In this document: positions 24,998 through 32,889 of the stretch, one piece after another | How positions within the stretch are numbered: the stretch's first letter is position 1 | How the letters are laid out: the number at the start of each line of letters is the position of its first letter | Assembly: GCF_006007885.1 (NCBI RefSeq) | Contig: NZ_VCRO01000007.1 | Location: 62,001 to 126,000 of the forward strand | Reading direction: 5' to 3' | DNA: 64,000 nucleotides | Source of the DNA: Alteribacter natronophilus | Lineage (GTDB): Bacteria; Bacillota; Bacilli; Bacillales; Salisediminibacteriaceae | The notes under the pieces: model-generated | What the model saw: only the letters and a program-made list of their open reading frames with translations | What the model was told of the DNA's origin: nothing | Database searches by the model: none | Program-made: the position numbers and the translations under genes

Positions 24998-25246
24998 ATG
25001 TTTGGAATTATGCTTAATGCAAAAGAAACACAGGAAATGGAGTACTTACTGAAGCGTGAACTTGAAGAACTGCTGCTTGACCTGACGGATTCCAGAATTG
25101 AAGGGATCGTGAAACGTGCCATGGAGGAAAGATATCAAATCATCTTCCGTATGTATAAAAGGTTTGTAAAACCGCAAGAATACATGAAGTACGTAAGGCA
25201 GAACCGATCTTCGAAGCAGGAGCAGCAGGGCTGCAGAACTAAATAA
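24998..25246 (+). CDS. Conserved short helical protein, unknown function
   Basis: This 82-residue protein starts at ATG 24998 after GAGGTGAC. It is predominantly alpha-helical and charged (ETQEMEYLLKRELEELLLDL, IEGIVKRAMEERYQIIFRMY), with no membrane segment and a polar tail. I recall similar 70-80 residue proteins beginning MFGIMLNAKE near rRNA genes in other Bacillus species, but no function is known to me. It precedes the 5S/tRNA cluster with its own leader. Confidence 0.7.
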   Translation: MFGIMLNAKETQEMEYLLKRELEELLLDLTDSRIEGIVKRAMEERYQIIFRMYKRFVKPQEYMKYVRQNRSSKQEQQGCRTK

Positions 25247-25334
25247 CGTCTTTCCACACAATTTGACCTGAACGGGCCTCTGATTTTCGTTAAGGGACAA
25301 GCCTGGCATTTGATAAAAAAATAGTACTAACCCC

Positions 25335-25363
25335 TTGTCAAAAAGAGTGGGGTGTAGTATGAT
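25335..25363 (+). promoter_or_regulatory. Promoter of the 5S rRNA-tRNA cluster
   Basis: TTGTCA at 25335-25340 and TATGAT at 25358-25363 are 17 bp apart. The predicted start is about 17 nt before the 5S gene, typical of a stable-RNA promoter. Confidence 0.75.
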
Positions 25364-25386
25364 ATCAAATGTCTGAGATAACATTG

Positions 25387-25503
<117 letters not shown>

Positions 25504-25702
25504 ATGTGATCCGGACATTTTTATCCTCCTGAAAAGCCTCAGGCGACGAACAAATTCGCCCCGTTTCCAGACCGTTAATTGCCGAGAAGCAAGAAGGTCG
25601 AGGAAACAAGGAAGAGAGGAAAGGAGCGTACATGAAGTACGTGACTGCCCAATCGACTGCAGGTGACGAAGAGATTCGCCGCTTAACGGCAATTCACATT
25701 AT

Positions 25703-25777
25703 TCCACAGTAGCTCAGTGGTAGAGCAATCGGCTGTTAACCGATCGGTCGTAGGTTCGAGTCCTACCTGTGGAGCCA
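25703..25777 (+). tRNA. tRNA-Asn (GTT)
   Basis: The acceptor stem TCCACAG/CTGTGGA encloses a full cloverleaf with anticodon loop CTGTTAA and T-loop GTTCGAGTC. The 3' CCA is encoded. Confidence 0.95.
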
Positions 25778-25778
25778 T

Positions 25779-25854
25779 GCTTCCTTAGCTCAGTTGGTAG
25801 AGCGCATCCATGGTAAGGATGAGGTCAGCGGTTCAAGCCCGCTAGGAAGCTCCA
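25779..25854 (+). tRNA. tRNA-Thr (GGT)
   Basis: The acceptor stem GCTTCCT/AGGAAGC encloses a cloverleaf with anticodon loop ATGGTAA and T-arm GCGGTTCAAGCCCGC. CCA is encoded. It starts one base after tRNA-Asn. Confidence 0.95.
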
Positions 25855-25857
25855 GGA

Positions 25858-25932
25858 GGCCCGTTGGTCAAGTGGTTAAGACACCGCCCTTTCACGGCGG
25901 TAACACGGGTTCGAATCCCGTACGGGTCACCA
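25858..25932 (+). tRNA. tRNA-Glu (TTC)
   Basis: The acceptor stem GGCCCGT/ACGGGTC, anticodon loop CTTTCAC and T-arm CGGGTTCGAATCCCG are complete. CCA is encoded. Confidence 0.95.
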
Positions 25933-25942
25933 TACCTTTTTT

Positions 25943-26018
<76 letters not shown>

Positions 26019-26041
26019 TTACATAATTAATCAAATGACTT

Positions 26042-26116
26042 AGGGCTATAGCCAAGCGGTAAGGCATCGGGTTTTGATCCCGTGACTCGCAGGTTCGAAT
26101 CCTGCTAGCCCTGCCA
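26042..26116 (+). tRNA. tRNA-Gln (TTG)
   Basis: The acceptor stem AGGGCTA/TAGCCCT, D-arm TAGCCAAGCGGTAAGGC, anticodon loop TTTTGAT and T-arm GCAGGTTCGAATCCTGC are complete. CCA is encoded. Confidence 0.95.
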
Positions 26117-26143
26117 TTTTTATTTCCGGCAGAAAAAACAGTA

Positions 26144-26219
26144 GGGGCCTTAGCTCAGCTGGGAGAGCGCCTGCTTTGCACGCAGGAGGTCAGCGGTTCG
26201 ATCCCGCTAGGCTCCACCA
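26144..26219 (+). tRNA. tRNA-Ala (TGC)
   Basis: The acceptor stem GGGGCCT/AGGCTCC includes the G-T pair near position 3 used for alanine identity. The anticodon loop is TTTGCAC and CCA is encoded. It is the last of six tRNAs. Confidence 0.95.
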
Positions 26220-26237
26220 TACATATTTACTTTGCAG

Positions 26238-26265
26238 TTCGGCTGATTGGAGGCCGGATTTTTTT
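26238..26265 (+). terminator. Terminator of the tRNA cluster
   Basis: TTCGGC and GCCGGA pair (one G-T) around a 9-nt loop and run into TTTTTTT, 19 bp after tRNA-Ala. Confidence 0.75.
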
Positions 26266-26353
26266 GTGTTGATTCAGGTGCCACCGGCTCTCAGACAAAA
26301 AGAAAACACCTGCCGCAGGGGAGTTGCGGAAGGTGCTCAGGATCATCAGTTGG

Positions 26354-26524
26354 TTAATTTTCTATTTTGTAGTACGTGGATTGGTATTTGTTCAGTAGAG
26401 CGTCAAGGTATGAACTGATTGCTACAACTTCGTGTGAGGTCCGGTTAAGCTGCGAAGAGAGGTCATACATTTTCTCCCGTGCCCACTCAATTTCCTCCAG
26501 TAAATCCTTTTGCTCAATTTCCAA
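26354..26524 (-). CDS. Spo0E-like sporulation phosphatase
   Basis: Spo0E-family proteins dephosphorylate Spo0A~P and delay sporulation. The likely start is TTG 26524, since GGGAGGTCG lies 6-9 nt upstream; the ATGs at 26560 and 26593 lack a ribosome site. That gives 56 residues forming two helices: EQKDLLEEIEWAREKMYDLS, then HEVVAISSYLDALLNKYQ. The signature S-x-x-x-D appears as SSYLD, whose Asp side faces Spo0A in known members. It lies between the tRNA cluster and sigW, on the opposite strand. Confidence 0.8.
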   Translation of the reverse strand: MEIEQKDLLEEIEWAREKMYDLSSQLNRTSHEVVAISSYLDALLNKYQSTYYKIEN

Positions 26525-26663
26525 GTTTTTCGACCTCCCGTCGTTTGGATAGACCTTCATGTACGTAGCATACCCTGATAAAAACTTTTCCAAACATATA
26601 CTTTTTTAGGAATCGTATGATTTTTCTGGATTCAGGTGATAAAATTAAGAAATGAAATTAAGG

Positions 26664-26690
26664 TGAAACCTTTTTTGCCGGGAGAGCGTA
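26664..26690 (+). promoter_or_regulatory. SigW-type (ECF) autoregulatory promoter
   Basis: TGAAAC at 26664-26669 and CGTA at 26687-26690 are 17 bp apart and lie 35 bp before sigW. This is the sequence and spacing by which SigW drives its own operon in Bacillus. Confidence 0.85.
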
Positions 26691-26724
26691 AACAAGGTAG
26701 CCGCAATAGCGGGGGGAGTATGCG

Positions 26725-27288
26725 ATGGATGCGGTGGTTAAAAAAATTATCATGGAAGTAAAAAAAGGGGACCAGCAGGCATTTGCGGAGCTGGTCGACC
26801 TCTATAAAGATAAAGTTTATCAGATTTCGTACCGCATGCTCGGCAATGTTCATGAAGCTCAGGATGTGTCACAGGAGGCTTTCCTCAGGGCGTATACGAA
26901 TCTGGACAGCTATGATATGAACAGAAAATTTTCCACTTGGCTGTTTAGAATTGCAACCAATTTATCGATTGATCGTATACGTAAAAAGAAGCCGGATTTT
27001 CACCTCGATGATCCGGTTGGGGGTACCGAGGATCTCAACTATTATTCGCAGATTGCTGCAGATGAGGAGCTGCCTGAAGACAAGGTGGTTCAGTATGAGA
27101 TGCAGGAGTGGATTCAGAATGAAATTTCGGAGCTTCCTCCGAAATACCGTTCCGCTATTATTCTTAAATATCTTGAGGATTTATCGTTAAAGGAGATTGG
27201 GGAAATTCTGAACCTGCCGGTGGCAACGGTAAAAACAAGAATCCACCGGGGCAGGGAGGCGCTTCGCAAGCGGCTCCGTCATTCCTAG
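26725..27288 (+). CDS. sigW: ECF RNA polymerase sigma factor SigW
   Basis: SigW directs the response to envelope stress, antibiotics and alkaline shock. The 187-residue protein has region 2 (FAELVDLYKDKVYQISYRMLGN, EAQDVSQEAFLRAY, KFSTWLFRIATNLSIDRIRKKK) and region 4 (LPPKYRSAIILKYLEDLSLKEIG, VATVKTRIHRGREALRKRL, written here in parts). Its own ECF promoter lies upstream and the anti-sigma gene rsiW follows within 20 bp. Synteny with the tRNA cluster and the cda-glm region supports SigW over other ECF factors. Confidence 0.95.
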   Translation: MDAVVKKIIMEVKKGDQQAFAELVDLYKDKVYQISYRMLGNVHEAQDVSQEAFLRAYTNLDSYDMNRKFSTWLFRIATNLSIDRIRKKKPDFHLDDPVGGTEDLNYYSQIAADEELPEDKVVQYEMQEWIQNEISELPPKYRSAIILKYLEDLSLKEIGEILNLPVATVKTRIHRGREALRKRLRHS

Positions 27289-27307
27289 GAGAAAGGGGTG
27301 CATACAG

Positions 27308-27955
27308 ATGGCGTGTGAAAAAACAAAAATCGAACAGCTCCACAAGTACCTGGATGAAGATATGACGCTGCTTGAAAAAAAGCAACTGGAACAGCATCTC
27401 AAATCCTGCAGTGAATGTGAGCAGCATCTGCGTGAGCTGAGAAAGACAATCGCCATTGTCCAGAGCACATCACACGTGGAAGCACCTCCGGATTTCACAG
27501 CAGGAGTGATGAACAGGCTTCCGAAACAGTCAAAACCGGACAAGTGGAAAACGTGGATGAGAAAGCATCCTTTTGTCCTCGCAGCAGCAGTGTTTATGCT
27601 TTTGTTTGTCACCAGTGTATCCTCGTTCTGGAGCGGTGGAACCGGCTCGCAGATTACAGTGCAGGGGCAGGGTAACTTTCATATAGATGAAGAGCGCAGC
27701 GTTGTTGTTGTGCCTGAAGGGGAAACAATTGAAGGGAACCTGATTGTCCGCAACGGTGACATTGAAGTTGAAGGTGAAGTGCTCGGGAATATCACCGTAA
27801 TTAACGGGGATAATTATCTGGCATCAGCCGGACACGTAGCCGGTGAAATAAATGAAGTCAACCAGGTGCTCAGCTGGATCTGGTACGAAACGAAATCCTT
27901 CATGAGTGAAGTGGTGAATGTCTTTAATGGCAGCGATCCGCCGGAGGAAGACTAA
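27308..27955 (+). CDS. rsiW: Anti-sigma-W factor RsiW
   Basis: RsiW holds SigW at the membrane until regulated proteolysis (PrsW, RasP) destroys it. The 215-residue protein has an N-terminal zinc-binding anti-sigma domain with H-x3-C-x2-C (EQHLKSCSECEQHL, about 29-42), one membrane segment (FVLAAAVFMLLFVTSVSSFW, about 95-114) and an extracytoplasmic part ending in an acidic tail (SDPPEED). The outer domain contains a short beta-helix-like stretch (IEGNLIVRNGDIEVEGEVLG). Confidence 0.93.
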   Translation: MACEKTKIEQLHKYLDEDMTLLEKKQLEQHLKSCSECEQHLRELRKTIAIVQSTSHVEAPPDFTAGVMNRLPKQSKPDKWKTWMRKHPFVLAAAVFMLLFVTSVSSFWSGGTGSQITVQGQGNFHIDEERSVVVVPEGETIEGNLIVRNGDIEVEGEVLGNITVINGDNYLASAGHVAGEINEVNQVLSWIWYETKSFMSEVVNVFNGSDPPEED

Positions 27956-27970
27956 CGAAATAACGGGGAA

Positions 27971-28010
27971 AACACAGCCGGGCTGGAAAAGCCGCAGGCT
28001 GTGTTTTTTT
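27971..28010 (+). terminator. Terminator of sigW-rsiW
   Basis: AACACAGCC pairs with GGCTGTGTT and is followed by TTTTT. An inner GGCT/AGCC pair extends the hairpin. It marks the end of the sigW operon before the lia genes. Confidence 0.85.
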
Positions 28011-28141
28011 ATGGCCGGGAGATGGTGATTATTCGTTGTCAGGGATGGCAATTAAGCGTAGCGGTCCTATTCTTTGCACGCTAAGCTGTCCGGCAGCACT
28101 TTCAGGAATCGCCACAAAGTACCGTTAATCCGTCAATCTGT

Positions 28142-28171
28142 GCAAGTTAAATAAACGTTTAATTAACTTGC
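28142..28171. promoter_or_regulatory. 30-bp near-perfect palindrome between rsiW and liaI
   Basis: The arms GCAAGTTAA and TTAACTTGC flank an inner TAAACGTTTA; over 30 bp only one base pair breaks the symmetry. No T-run follows, so it looks like a protein-binding site rather than a terminator. It lies in a 345-bp gap that has no gene, about 180 bp before liaI. Confidence 0.6.
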
Positions 28172-28354
28172 GGGAAATGTCGGGTGGAGGGAAATGAAGC
28201 TGAATGCTGTCCGGGGCTTCACATGCTCAGTTGGCAGAAGCATCCCGATTCAGGATACGCCTCGGGACCTAGTGAAAATAAAGCCGGGGGTCGTTATGCG
28301 GTTTTTCAAATCCCGGTACGATAAAGGCAGAGATCAGGAAAGGAGGAAAACGAG

Positions 28355-28708
28355 ATGAAAAAGTTTTTACTGTTTTGTGCCGGACTTGTGGCGCTGGCTG
28401 TACTTCTGGCCAACCTCGGACCCATGATTATGCTGGCAGTTTCCGTCTGGCTCACCTACGTTATTTTTAAACAGTTCGTAAAAACCACGTCAACAGCAGG
28501 AAAGGTATGGTGGGTCATTGCCGGGGTGGTTGTGGTAAGTATCGGTGTTGCCAACTCATTCTCGGTGATCGGACTGGCGGCGCTTGCGGCTCTCTATTTC
28601 ATCTGGAAGAGCTGGAACAGCACAAGTGCAGTCACACTTCAGAAGCCCGATGAAGACCACGATCCGTTTACGAGCTTCGAAAAGCAGTGGGCGGACATGA
28701 ACCGCTGA
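28355..28708 (+). CDS. liaI: LiaI-like membrane protein of the envelope-stress operon
   Basis: This 117-residue small membrane protein has hydrophobic segments at about residues 4-20, 22-38, 48-65 and 68-84 and a charged cytoplasmic tail (PDEDHDPFTSFEKQWADMN). In B. subtilis LiaI anchors the phage-shock-like protein LiaH at the membrane when lipid II is attacked. Identification relies on the adjacent liaH and liaFSR genes more than on sequence, since LiaI proteins diverge. AAAGGAGGAAAA precedes the start. A weak -10 (TACGAT, 28317) without -35 suits an activator-dependent promoter. Confidence 0.75.
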   Translation: MKKFLLFCAGLVALAVLLANLGPMIMLAVSVWLTYVIFKQFVKTTSTAGKVWWVIAGVVVVSIGVANSFSVIGLAALAALYFIWKSWNSTSAVTLQKPDEDHDPFTSFEKQWADMNR

Positions 28709-28764
28709 GTGTGTAAAACCGGTATTTCATTGAAGAAAAATAAAAATGAAGGAGAGAATACACG

Positions 28765-29409
28765 ATGACTACCCTGTTTACCCGAATTAAAGACGCAGTG
28801 TCTGCAGACCTGCACGGTTTGATGGATAAAAAAGAAGCCGGCAACCCCATTGCTGCGCTGAACCATTCTCTGAGACAGAGCGAAAAAGAGACTGAAAAAG
28901 TAAGGCAGCTTGTTGAGCGTCAGCACCGGCTGAAAGAGGAATTCGTCAGAGAATATACAGAAGCAGCTGAAATGGCTGAAAAACGCCTCCAACAGAAAGA
29001 AGTGGCTGAGCGTGCCGGCGAAGAGGAATACGCCGAATTTGCAGCCCGTGAATGGGAGGAATACAGCCGGAGAGCGGAAAGACTTGAGAAAACCCGGAAA
29101 GACGCTGAGTTTCAGCTTGAAAAACTGGAACACCAGTACGAGGATATGAAGCACAGGCTCAAGGACATGCGTCTTCGCCAGATGGAACTGATGGGACGTG
29201 AAAATACCGCCAGGGCAAGCTTTAAAATGAGTAAGGTTACCTCTGAATCAGGTGAAGGGTCCTTCTCACGTTTCGGGGAGATGGAGCGCTATATTGAAAA
29301 CCTGGAACAGCGGGTGAACCGTGATTATCGCAAAAGCACTTTCGATTCGAAGCTGGCGGAAATCGAACAGAAGCTGATTGAACAGGCGGACCAGGCAACG
29401 AACAGTTAA
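28765..29409 (+). CDS. liaH: PspA/IM30 family protein LiaH
   Basis: This 214-residue member of the phage shock protein A family is almost wholly coiled coil. The N-terminal TRIKDAVSADLHGLMDKKEAG matches the amphipathic membrane-sensing helix and is followed by NPIAALNHSLRQSEKE, then long heptad-rich helices to residue 190. LiaH assembles into large rings or rods that protect membranes under cell-wall antibiotics. It follows liaI by 56 bp. Repeat copy D lies between it and liaF. Confidence 0.92.
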   Translation: MTTLFTRIKDAVSADLHGLMDKKEAGNPIAALNHSLRQSEKETEKVRQLVERQHRLKEEFVREYTEAAEMAEKRLQQKEVAERAGEEEYAEFAAREWEEYSRRAERLEKTRKDAEFQLEKLEHQYEDMKHRLKDMRLRQMELMGRENTARASFKMSKVTSESGEGSFSRFGEMERYIENLEQRVNRDYRKSTFDSKLAEIEQKLIEQADQATNS

Positions 29410-29522
29410 TTCATGGTAAAATAAGGTTGTCTCTGAAGAAGATGAGCGCTCCGTGCAGCGGGGCGCTTCTGCTATATAAATAAAGTCTCCTGGTAACTTA
29501 GCTTCCACCCTGAAAAAATGTC

Positions 29523-29797
29523 TTTTATCAAAGCGGATAGATTGTTGTTTTATTGCGCTGCAGGCGGATGCTTTCCGCGGGCATCGCTTCAGCCGACAGA
29601 GTAGTTATCGTGCTTCTTCCTCTGTCCGAAACGCTCCGAAGCGTCTGTGTCGAAGCAGCTCGAAGTGAACTCACGATGTAAACGCTCGTCCCTGCGGGGT
29701 CTTCACCTGATGCTTTTCCCGCTGGAGTCACCGCCTTTCGCTCCATTAATAATGTGACCAATAGCAGCAATCTATACGAAAACAGCCTTTATCAAAC
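29523..29797 (-). repeat. Dispersed GC-rich element, copy D, inside the lia locus
   Basis: Left-end ATAGATTGTTGTTTTAT and, on the opposite strand, right-end ATAGATTGCTGCTATTG are inverted. The inner words TGCGCTGCAGGCGGATGCTT (29554), CTGCGGGGTCTTCACCTG (29692) and CGCTGGAGTCACCGCC (29720) are family core read in minus orientation. It fills most of the 411-bp gap between liaH and liaF. Just before it, AGCGCTCC/GGGGCGCT (29443-29467) could form a weak hairpin after liaH. Confidence 0.82.
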
Positions 29798-29820
29798 CAT
29801 AAAAAAGGAGGGCATCCCCT

Positions 29821-30546
29821 GTGTTTAACCGGATATCAACAAGAACATTCAACTGGATTTTTCTGATCGGGGTTGTCCTTCTGCTGGGGGAAGCTTTGTT
29901 TATCGGAGCGGGCTTTCTGTTTTCACTCCTGCTTCAGGTGATCATGATGATGCTGGGAAGACGCTGGTACCACCGCCTGATCGGAAAGCTTCTGTTCTGG
30001 ACAGGGCTCGTCATCTTTCTTCTGACAATCCTCAATCTGATGGCTGTAAGGTTTGTAATCATTGCTATGGCGGCTCTGATTTTGTACCGTTTTTACCAGT
30101 CAAGAAACGAGCCGGAAGTCGTTAAACCTGATTCTGCCGCGGAGACACCGGAAGAGGGAGACTTCCTTCAGGTACGCCCCATTATGAAAAACCGCCTTAC
30201 CGGTACGGAAAAGACAGGCGAAATCCCCTACTCCTGGCGGGACGTCAACATTCTTGGCGGGATTGGCGACAGGATCGTTGATCTTGGAAACACGGTCGTA
30301 CCCGATGATGGTGTGATTATGATTCGCCATGGAATCGGTAATCTGACCATTCACGTCCCTTATGAAGTGGAAGTGGCCATTCACCATACAGCTCTGTTTG
30401 GAGGGGTCACAGTCTTTGACCGGAAAACCGACCGCCGTTTTAACCAGCAGGTGTTTTACGAGACAGAAGGGTACCGGACGGAAAAGCCGCGAATTCGGAT
30501 CGTTACCTCTGTCTGGTCGGGGGAATGTGAGGTGAAGCGGACATGA
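29821..30546 (+). CDS. liaF: LiaF, inhibitor of the LiaSR two-component system
   Basis: LiaF keeps the sensor kinase LiaS silent in unstressed cells. The 241-residue protein starts at GTG 29821, with AAGGAGG 9 nt upstream. The N-terminal 95 residues hold four hydrophobic segments in hairpin pairs. The C-terminal domain (about 130-241) is the YvqF/LiaF beta-rich domain, with WRDVNILGGIGDRIVDLG and HGIGNLTIHVPYEVEVAIHH. Its stop overlaps liaS, so the three regulatory genes are coupled. Confidence 0.93.
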   Translation: MFNRISTRTFNWIFLIGVVLLLGEALFIGAGFLFSLLLQVIMMMLGRRWYHRLIGKLLFWTGLVIFLLTILNLMAVRFVIIAMAALILYRFYQSRNEPEVVKPDSAAETPEEGDFLQVRPIMKNRLTGTEKTGEIPYSWRDVNILGGIGDRIVDLGNTVVPDDGVIMIRHGIGNLTIHVPYEVEVAIHHTALFGGVTVFDRKTDRRFNQQVFYETEGYRTEKPRIRIVTSVWSGECEVKRT

Positions 30547-31586
30547 GTGTCATGTACAGAACCGCACTCATCACCTTTACAGCTGCGGTGTTATTCAGTC
30601 TCATCTTAAGTGTGACCATCTTTTTTTCCTTTCCTCCTGCAGAGTGGTCCATGCTCTGGGAGCAGCGGGTCCTTGACCTCCCTTTTATCTATTTTTTACT
30701 GATCATTACAGTGTTTGCTGGCCTCACTGCCGGTCTTCTGGCAGGGAATTACGCTAAAAACAGACTCCTGGCCATTCGCAGTCAGGTGGATGCGGTTGCA
30801 AAGGGAAAGAAGAGGGCTGGTCTTGAGGGGGAGCCTCTTCAGGAGATGAAGGAGTTTGAAAAAAGTCTGGTCGTACTCGAGCATAAAATCGCCGAGCAGA
30901 CCAAAACTGCTCAGCGGCTCGTCACCGAACATGCCCGTGAACGGGAAAAAAGCCTCCAGGAAGTGGTGGCGGAAGAGCGGACGAGACTGGCCCGGGAGCT
31001 TCATGATTCTGTGAGCCAGCAGCTGTTTGCCGCTTCAATGATGATGGCAACGATCAATGAAACGAGCCCCCCCGAAGATGAGACGATGAAAAAGCAGCTG
31101 GCAATGGTCGGCAGGATGATTGAGCAGTCCCAGCTGGAAATGCGTGCTCTTCTGCTTCACCTGCGGCCGGTTGCCCTCAAAAACAAAACACTGGAAGAAG
31201 GAGTGAAAGAACTTCTTTCGGAACTGACAGAAAAGGTTCCGATGGAGATTCAGGTGAAAGCAGAACCTCTTGAGCTTGAAAAAGGAGTTGAAGATCATCT
31301 GTTCCGGATTCTCCAGGAGGCTGTTTCCAATATTCTGCGCCATTCAAAAGCAGAAAAAATGACTGTCCTGTGTGTCGGCCGGGATGGTTATGTGATCCTC
31401 AGGGTAACAGATAACGGTATTGGTTTTGATGTTGATGAGGCCGCAGAAAAAAGCTCGTATGGCCTTACGAATATGAAAGAGCGTGCCGAGGCGATTGGAG
31501 GAGAGCTTAAAATTGTCAGTGTAGCCGGGGAAGGAAGTTACTACGAAGTTAAAGTACCGTATGCTAAAGGAGGGGAAAGCGGATGA
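30543..31586 (+). CDS. liaS: Sensor histidine kinase LiaS
   Basis: This 347-residue NarL-type sensor kinase has two membrane segments (about 5-28 and 40-62) separated by a very short outer loop, the intramembrane-sensing layout of LiaS/VraS. A HAMP-like linker and coiled coil lead to the HisKA_3 box EERTRLARELHDSVSQQLF, with the phospho-His near residue 158. The ATPase domain has AVSNILRHSKA and DNGIGFD. It is coupled to liaF and liaR by 4-bp overlaps. Confidence 0.94.
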   Translation: MSVMYRTALITFTAAVLFSLILSVTIFFSFPPAEWSMLWEQRVLDLPFIYFLLIITVFAGLTAGLLAGNYAKNRLLAIRSQVDAVAKGKKRAGLEGEPLQEMKEFEKSLVVLEHKIAEQTKTAQRLVTEHAREREKSLQEVVAEERTRLARELHDSVSQQLFAASMMMATINETSPPEDETMKKQLAMVGRMIEQSQLEMRALLLHLRPVALKNKTLEEGVKELLSELTEKVPMEIQVKAEPLELEKGVEDHLFRILQEAVSNILRHSKAEKMTVLCVGRDGYVILRVTDNGIGFDVDEAAEKSSYGLTNMKERAEAIGGELKIVSVAGEGSYYEVKVPYAKGGESG

Positions 31587-32224
31587 TCAGGGTACTGTTT
31601 GTGGATGATCATGAAATGGTGCGGATTGGTGTGTCCTCTTACCTGTCAGCCCAGAAGGATATCGACGTGGTCGCTGAAGCCGGTGATGGGAAAGAAGCCG
31701 TGGCGCTTGCTCTTGAAATCAGGCCGGATGTCATTCTGATGGACCTTGTGATGCAGGAAATGGATGGGATCGAAGCGACAAGGAAGATTGTTGAAGCGTG
31801 GCCGGAGGCAAAAATCATCATTGTGACAAGTTTTCTCGATGATGAGAAGGTGTATCCTGCTCTTGAGGCAGGAGCAGTGAGTTACATGCTGAAAACATCG
31901 AAAGCGAGTGAAATTGCAAAAGCGATCAGGGCTACATACGAAGGGCAGTCCGTCCTGGAGCCGGAAGTGACCGGGAAAATCATGAACCGCATGCGGCAGA
32001 AACCGAAGCCTCATGAACAGCTGACGGGCCGGGAAAAGGACGTCCTGCAGCTGATGGCGGAAGGTAAGACCAATCAGGAGATCGCAGACCACCTCTTTAT
32101 CGCCTTAAAGACCGCCAAAGTACATGTGAGTAATATTCTCCATAAACTTGATGTACAGGACCGCACCCAGGCCGTCATTTATGCCTTCAATAATGATCTG
32201 GTTGTAAAGAAAAGTAACGAATAA
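31583..32224 (+). CDS. liaR: Response regulator LiaR
   Basis: This 213-residue NarL/FixJ regulator has the acidic pocket DDHE at residues 8-11, the phospho-Asp in ILMDLVMQEMDG near 54, the switch Thr in IVTSF and a Lys in MLKTSKAS. A LuxR-type helix-turn-helix follows (LTGREKDVLQLMAEGKTNQEI). Phosphorylated LiaR would activate liaI-liaH. It is the last gene of liaFSR and is followed directly by a terminator. Confidence 0.95.
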   Translation: MIRVLFVDDHEMVRIGVSSYLSAQKDIDVVAEAGDGKEAVALALEIRPDVILMDLVMQEMDGIEATRKIVEAWPEAKIIIVTSFLDDEKVYPALEAGAVSYMLKTSKASEIAKAIRATYEGQSVLEPEVTGKIMNRMRQKPKPHEQLTGREKDVLQLMAEGKTNQEIADHLFIALKTAKVHVSNILHKLDVQDRTQAVIYAFNNDLVVKKSNE

Positions 32225-32228
32225 ATAA

Positions 32229-32257
32229 ACTCTGCTGCCGCAGGGTTTTCTTTTTTG
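32229..32257 (+). terminator. Terminator of liaFSR
   Basis: ACTCTGC pairs with GCAGGGT (one G-T) around TGCC, then TTTCTTTTTTG. It lies 5 bp after the liaR stop and abuts repeat copy E. Confidence 0.7.
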
Positions 32258-32507
32258 TTTTCCAAAGGATGTTTTCGGAAAGGTTGTTGTTTTTCTGCGC
32301 TGCAGACCGATGCTTTCCGCGGGCAACACCTCAGCCGGGTGAAAATTTCCTGCTTCTTCCTCTGCCGGTTAAGCTCCGAAGAAGGCTGCGTCGAAGCAAC
32401 TCGGAGATAACTCACGGAGTAATCGCTCGTCGCTGGAGTCGCGGCCTTTCGCTCCGAAATTAATAATACCAATAGCAACAATCTTTACGAAAAGAGCTTT
32501 TCCAAAA
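32256..32507 (-). repeat. Dispersed GC-rich element, copy E
   Basis: Left-end TTTTCGGAAAGGTTGTTGTT and, on the opposite strand, right-end TTTTCGTAAAGATTGTTGCT are inverted repeats of about 22 bp. The inner words CTGCGCTGCAGACCGATGC (32294) and GTCGCTGGAGTCGCGGCC (32429) are the family core in minus orientation. It is closely related to copy D and to fragments H and I. After it, 32508-32889 carries only a -10-like TATAAT at 32776 before cdaA. Confidence 0.82.
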
Positions 32508-32775
32508 GAACTCTTCTCTTGCAGGGTCGGAAAAGTCAGGCATTGTCCCGTGTAACAAATCCGCGATTGTCCCGTCTATAAAAAGGGTACCGGGATAATA
32601 AAGGTACCTGGAGGCGGGCACATTAGCGCTGCCCGAAACCGGGAGCAGTACATATTTCAAAAGCCTTTCTGCAGGCATACAACGTGGTCTGAACAGCAGA
32701 TATTGCCGGACACTGAAATGAGAATTCCGGCCTGCTTAATTGGCAGGTCCTGTCACTGCGGTGTGCAAAATGTGA

Positions 32776-32781
32776 TATAAT
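32776..32781 (+). promoter_or_regulatory. Possible -10 element of the cda-glmM operon
   Basis: TATAAT lies 108 bp before cdaA in otherwise featureless sequence. No convincing -35 is seen at 16-18 bp, so this is only a candidate. Confidence 0.35.
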
Positions 32782-32889
32782 TGGTAAGTTATCAGATACT
32801 AATAAAACCGGTTTTTCAAATGTTCGTCCGGTGGACATTATCAGACGCAGCGTAACTGTACCCGGGAATTTTACCATGGAGGAACGCCC

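Noticed and set aside
24793-25122. A 109-codon minus-strand frame before the short helical protein
   Set aside because: It has no ribosome site and overlaps a better-supported plus-strand gene.
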